The position numbers and the translations under genes were made by a program. A model generated the notes under the pieces. That model saw only the letters and a program-made list of their open reading frames with translations. It searched no databases and had not been told where the DNA came from. Source: JAXLYX01 sp046351215 (lineage in GTDB: Bacteria; Myxococcota_A; Polyangia; Polyangiales; Houyiibacteriaceae). From it: a stretch of DNA of 58,899 nucleotides. Shown here piece after piece: positions 55,405 to 58,899 of this stretch; position 1 is the first letter of the stretch; the number at the start of each line of letters is the position of its first letter. The stretch spans positions 1-58,899 of the forward strand of contig JAXLYX010000026.1 in the NCBI GenBank assembly GCA_046351215.1. Reading direction: 5' to 3'.

Positions 55405-56390
55405 CGGCAGTAGGTCCCCGTCTTCACGACGCCCATGTCCGTGACGGTCTTGGTCTCGAACGCGTAGCAATTGCTGCCCGCGACGGGCGTGTAGCGGAGG
55501 TAGTAGTGCTGGCCCTGGTAGTCGTACGAGAGCGTGCGCGCGCCGCTCGCGTCGGTGACGTACGAGAGGTTCTGCACGCCCCCGGCCGGCGGCGTCCCGC
55601 TCTCCCGGCTCCCCATGCCGCCCTGCGCCGAGAGAGGCGGCACGCGCGGGAGCATCGCCGTGTCGACCGCGCCGACGAGGCATTGGAGGATGTACGGAGG
55701 CGCGGTCGAGGTGTGGTAGCGGTAGCCGAAGGTCGAGTCGCTCCGCCCGTTGCAGACGTCGAGCTCGCCGGCCGCGATCGTCGTTCCGTCGGGGTTCCGA
55801 TCGCCGTAGATCGGGTACCCGTCGAAGGCCCAGCCGAGGATCGCGTCGTCGCCGGCGTTCGCCATCGACGCCATCATGCAGGTCGGCGCCGCATGGTAGT
55901 GGTAGTCGTCTCCGCGCCCCGCGTGACCGCCGCAGTGATCGAGCTGCCCGAGCGCCTTCGTGTCGACGCTCGGATCGTAGGTGCCGAGGTTCAGCTCCCC
56001 CGCCGCCGAGTAGTCGTAGATCGGCACGCCGTTCACCGCGACCCCGAGCGCGCCGTCGACGCTCGTGACCGAGGTGGCACGCCTCGGTGCGAGCGGAATC
56101 GGCACCGAGTGCCCCGGCGCGGGCACGGGAACCTGCTCGTTCGTGCCCACGATGCCGTTCATCAGCTCGTGCTCCGGGTAGGTGTCGGAGGTGACGTGCG
56201 CGTACGTCGCGTCGCAGCTCACGTCGACGAGGTTGCCGAAGCCGGCGGCGGCGATCGAGGTGCGGATCACGTCGCAGCGGCTCGAGGGAACGCCGCCTTC
56301 TCCGGGAGTGGCCATCGTGGAGCCGTCCACGCAGCCGGCCAGGGCGGCGAAAGTCGATGCGGCTCCGAGAACCCGACGTACGGTCGACAT
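55401..56390 (-). CDS. YHYH-domain lipoprotein, first gene of the two-component operon
   Basis: 329 residues. Signal with lipobox LAGC (AASTFAALAGC). The YHYH domain is clear: a DYHYHAAPTC motif (about residue 160) after VNGVPIYDYSAAGELN, and GWAFDGYPIYGDRN following. Members of this family are periplasmic or extracellular with a His/Tyr-rich probable metal-binding site, function not defined. ATG 56390 opens the minus-strand run 56390-51726 with overlapping joins, so it may supply a ligand or be a target for the kinase downstream. Intact in length. Confidence 0.9.
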   Translation of the reverse strand: MSTVRRVLGAASTFAALAGCVDGSTMATPGEGGVPSSRCDVIRTSIAAAGFGNLVDVSCDATYAHVTSDTYPEHELMNGIVGTNEQVPVPAPGHSVPIPLAPRRATSVTSVDGALGVAVNGVPIYDYSAAGELNLGTYDPSVDTKALGQLDHCGGHAGRGDDYHYHAAPTCMMASMANAGDDAILGWAFDGYPIYGDRNPDGTTIAAGELDVCNGRSDSTFGYRYHTSTAPPYILQCLVGAVDTAMLPRVPPLSAQGGMGSRESGTPPAGGVQNLSYVTDASGARTLSYDYQGQHYYLRYTPVAGSNCYAFETKTVTDMGVVKTGTYCR

Positions 56391-56553
56391 GTCTCCTCCT
56401 CGACGGCCGGTCGTTGGGGGGCCGTCGTCTCGGAGGGTGACGCCCGCGCGTGGAGCGAATGCGGGGCGATCGTGGACGAATCGTGAAGAGGAGCCGAGGG
56501 GCGAGGGCCGCGGTAATGTGTGATTGGCCTCGCAGTCGCGTGGAGGCGTGCGT

Positions 56554-58899
56554 ATGTCCCGCGCTCACACCTGGAAACCACCTTCCATGACGAACTCCAC
56601 GTCCTCGTATCGCGCTGATTTCCTCGTAATTCCGTGCGGCTCGTTCGCCTCTTCGGCGTACCCCCGAGCACGTGCGCTGCCGTGGCTCGTGGTCGGCCTC
56701 GTCGGTGCGCTCGCCGCGGGCTGCTCGGACGCACCGGCGGCGGGAACCCGAGAGACACGCGTCGCGGCCACGCCGGCCCCGGCGTCGGCCCTCGTCGGCT
56801 CGGACGGGGACCTCACGGTGTCGAGCGCCGGCACCGTGCTGAACCAATACGCGGTGCTCGCGGCGGATACCCAGGTGGCCGACACGACGCTCAGCGTCAC
56901 GAACATCGCCGACCTGACCTCGACCACCTACGGCGCGCTCGCTCCGGGCGACCTGCTCCTCGTGATCCAGATGCAGGGAGCGACGATCGACACCTCGAAC
57001 ACGGCCACCTACGGCGCGGTGACGGCCTACGGAGGTGCCGGCAATTACGAGCTCATCGGCGTGGCCGGGGTCTCGGGCAACACGATCACGCTCGATCCTG
57101 TCGGCGGCGGGCTGAAGAACGCGTACACGGTCGCGGGACACACCCAGGTGGTGAGGGTGCCCCAGTTCGGGAACGTGACGATCGCCGCGGGGGCCTCGGT
57201 GGTCCCGACCCCGTGGAACGGGGCGCGCGGCGGCATCGTCGCGGTGCACGCCACGGGCACGGTGACGGTCTCCGGTACCGTCGACGCCTCGGCGAGCGGC
57301 TTCCGGGGCGGCGCGGCCGATCCCAGCAGCAACCCGCCCGAGGCGCTCGGCTCGACCTATGTGACGACCGACCTCTGGTCGGGCGCCGAGAAGGGCGAGA
57401 GCATCGCCGGCTACCAGGCCGCCTACGACGCGATCGGCGGTCGCTACGGCCGCGGCGCCCCCGCGAACGGCGGCGGCGGCGGTGACTCGCACAACGCGGG
57501 CGGCGGCGGCGGCTCGAACGCGACCGCCTCCGTCGGGACCTGGAGCGGCGCCGGCACCATGACCGTCGCGGCCGACGTGCCTCTCGCCGCCTGGGCGCTC
57601 GACCCGGCGTTCATCGCGAACGCCAACGCGCTCACGACGTCGCCGGGCGGCGGACGCGGCGGGTACAGCTACTCGAACGTCAATCGCGACGCGACGCTGG
57701 TCCCTCCGGGCGATACGAGCTGGCTGCTCGTCGACATCATGGGCACGCCGACGAACATCTCCGGCCATCGCGAGATCGGCGGGCTCGGCGGACATCCGCT
57801 GGTCGCGGGCGCGAACGGACGCCTCTTCTTCGGCGGCGGCGGCGGCGCGGGCGATGCGAACAACAACGTCGGCGGCGCGGGCGGCGTCGGCGGCGGGCTC
57901 GTGCTCCTCGTCGCGAACACCGTCACGGGGACCGGCTCGATCCTCGCGAACGGCGGTAGCGGCTTCGACTCGGCGAGCCCCGGCTCCGATGCCGCGGGCG
58001 GTGGTGGCGGCGGCGGCAGCGTCGTCGTCCAGGCCACCACCCTGAGCACCGTCTCGGTCCAGGCGAACGGCGGCGCGGGCGGCAACCAGAACAGCGACAC
58101 CTCGCAGATCAATCCGCTCGAGGCCCAGGGGCCGGGCGGCGGCGGCGGCGGCGGCTTCGTCGCGACGAGCGGCGGCACCGTCGCGATCTCCGCGGCCGGT
58201 GGCAGCGCCGGCCGGACCAACTCCTCGTCGCTCACCGAGTTCCCGGTCAACGGCGCGACCGACGGGAGCGCGGGCGTGACGAACGCCTCGGCGCTCGTCC
58301 TCGTCGGCACCATCGACACGACGGCGCCCGACACGACCCTGACCTCGCATCCGAGCTCCGTGACCACGTCGACCTCGGCCTCCTTCGCCTTCTCGACCAC
58401 CGATCCGTACGCGACGTTCGAATGCAGCCTCGACGGCGCCGCCTACACCGATTGCACCTCGCCCCAGGCCTACGCGTCCCTGAGCGAGGCGACGCATACG
58501 TTCAACGTGCGCGCGAAGGATCCGTCCCAGAACGTCGACCCGACGCCGGCGACGTTCACGTGGGTCGTCGACTTCACGGCTCCGGACACCAGCATCCTCA
58601 CGGGGCCGGCGAACCCCACGAACGCGACGACCGCGACGTTCACGTTCTCCTCGCCGGACAACACCGCGACGTTCCGCTGCAGCCTCGACGGGGCCGCGTA
58701 CACGGCCTGCACGTCCGGGAGCTCGTACTCGAGCCTCTCGGCCGGCAGTCACACCTTCTCCGTGGAAGCCGTGGACCCGGCGGGCAACGTCGACGCGACG
58801 CCGGCGACGCAGACCTGGACCATCGATCTCGCGGCGCCCGACACGAGCCTGCTCACGGGCCCGGCGGATCCCACGAACCAGACGACGGCGGCCTTCACC
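56554..58899 (+). CDS. Glycine-rich lipoprotein with Ig-like repeats (3' end cut by window edge)
   Basis: At least 782 residues; the frame is open to the right edge. ATG 56554 has TGGAGG 7 bases upstream; the alternative ATG 56587 lacks one. A long n-region precedes the signal LPWLVVGLVGALAAGC, giving a lipoprotein with Cys at about residue 57. The central part has strand-rich VSSAGTVLNQYAVLAAD, then glycine blocks (GGGGGDSHNAGGGGG, GGGGGGGSVVVQ). From about residue 590 on are Ig-like/beta-hexosaminidase-type repeats, each with FxCSLDGAAYT and HTFxVxAxDPxxNVD. Probably a large surface protein. Divergent from the YHYH operon; 163 bases between starts. Confidence 0.85.
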   Translation, partial: MSRAHTWKPPSMTNSTSSYRADFLVIPCGSFASSAYPRARALPWLVVGLVGALAAGCSDAPAAGTRETRVAATPAPASALVGSDGDLTVSSAGTVLNQYAVLAADTQVADTTLSVTNIADLTSTTYGALAPGDLLLVIQMQGATIDTSNTATYGAVTAYGGAGNYELIGVAGVSGNTITLDPVGGGLKNAYTVAGHTQVVRVPQFGNVTIAAGASVVPTPWNGARGGIVAVHATGTVTVSGTVDASASGFRGGAADPSSNPPEALGSTYVTTDLWSGAEKGESIAGYQAAYDAIGGRYGRGAPANGGGGGDSHNAGGGGGSNATASVGTWSGAGTMTVAADVPLAAWALDPAFIANANALTTSPGGGRGGYSYSNVNRDATLVPPGDTSWLLVDIMGTPTNISGHREIGGLGGHPLVAGANGRLFFGGGGGAGDANNNVGGAGGVGGGLVLLVANTVTGTGSILANGGSGFDSASPGSDAAGGGGGGGSVVVQATTLSTVSVQANGGAGGNQNSDTSQINPLEAQGPGGGGGGGFVATSGGTVAISAAGGSAGRTNSSSLTEFPVNGATDGSAGVTNASALVLVGTIDTTAPDTTLTSHPSSVTTSTSASFAFSTTDPYATFECSLDGAAYTDCTSPQAYASLSEATHTFNVRAKDPSQNVDPTPATFTWVVDFTAPDTSILTGPANPTNATTATFTFSSPDNTATFRCSLDGAAYTACTSGSSYSSLSAGSHTFSVEAVDPAGNVDATPATQTWTIDLAAPDTSLLTGPADPTNQTTAAFT
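58324..58899 (+). repeat. 255-bp coding tandem repeats (Ig-like) running off the window
   Basis: Repeat openings GCGCCCGACACGACCCTG (58324), GCTCCGGACACCAGCATC (58579) and GCGCCCGACACGAGCCTG (58834) are spaced exactly 255 bp each. Each unit encodes 85 residues with the CSLDGAAYT core. The third copy is cut by the window edge; more copies are likely. Confidence 0.85.

Noticed and set aside
54691..58752. 1353-codon minus-strand frame spanning to the right edge
   Set aside because: Only the first 714 bases (54691-55404) are a real gene; the rest is a shadow of the YHYH and glycine-rich genes.

Overview
The window is very GC-rich DNA (roughly 70% G+C, almost all third codon positions G or C), with frequent GTG starts and many 4-base start/stop overlaps. 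It carries lipoprotein-rich coding content, a DUF4215 cysteine-rich repeat protein typical of myxobacteria, glycine-rich surface proteins, a membrane-linked Ser/Thr kinase and a MYXO-CTERM-like segment. These point to a Myxococcota (Polyangia/Sandaracinaceae-like) chromosome. That assignment is inferred from gene content, not from a marker gene.

Layout. (1) 1-6252: the right part of a type I restriction-modification locus, hsdS (cut by the left edge), a DUF3800 gene, hsdR, a YgjP-type metallopeptidase and a small HExxH protein, nearly all overlapping or adjacent. (2) 6660-20887: five same-strand genes. They are a 1207-aa exported coiled-coil protein whose C-terminus resembles Tc-toxin A subunits, two paralogous glycine-rich lipoproteins, a 2006-aa SpvB/FG-GAP/TcdB-middle/RHS protein with a phospholipase-C-like tip, and a small lipoprotein that could be its partner or immunity protein. 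(3) 21102-21248: a degenerate tRNA-Gly(GCC) 3' fragment flanked by hairpins, a plausible attachment-site scar. (4) 22059-22691: a RelE/HigB-type toxin gene killed by two amber codons, followed by an intact HTH antitoxin. (5) 22796-29092: a lipoprotein, a membrane-linked kinase, a small minus-strand protein and a long cadherin-like/DUF4215/propeller lipoprotein.

(6) 29189-30819: an ATP-grasp glutamate-ligase-like protein coupled to a 7TM protein. (7) 30996-37818: a six-gene operon (fatty acyl-AMP ligase, NAD-dependent reductase, ACP, acyl-CoA dehydrogenase, B12-type radical SAM enzyme, methyltransferase) for an unknown acyl-derived product. Upstream on the same strand are a LuxR-type regulator with a Cys/His-rich sensor and cobT. 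(8) 39563-41879: a Crp/Fnr-like box, a cobalamin riboswitch, a small membrane protein and cobB/cbiA. B12 supply genes thus flank a probable B12-dependent biosynthetic operon.

(9) 42032-51784: mostly single housekeeping or hypothetical genes (methyltransferase, GFA enzyme, AraC regulator, DUF3365 haem lipoprotein with DUF302 protein, leucine-rich-type protein, lipoproteins, DUF4336, MarR, DUF2236). (10) 51726-56390: a minus-strand operon YHYH lipoprotein - anchored exported protein - histidine kinase - response regulator - TetR. (11) 56554 to the right edge: a glycine-rich lipoprotein with 255-bp Ig-like repeats that runs off the window.

The two most promising undescribed systems are the RHS/Tc-like operon (6660-20887) and the FAAL/ACP/radical-SAM operon with its B12 neighbourhood (30996-41879). 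No rRNA, intact tRNA, CRISPR array, transposase or integrase was seen.
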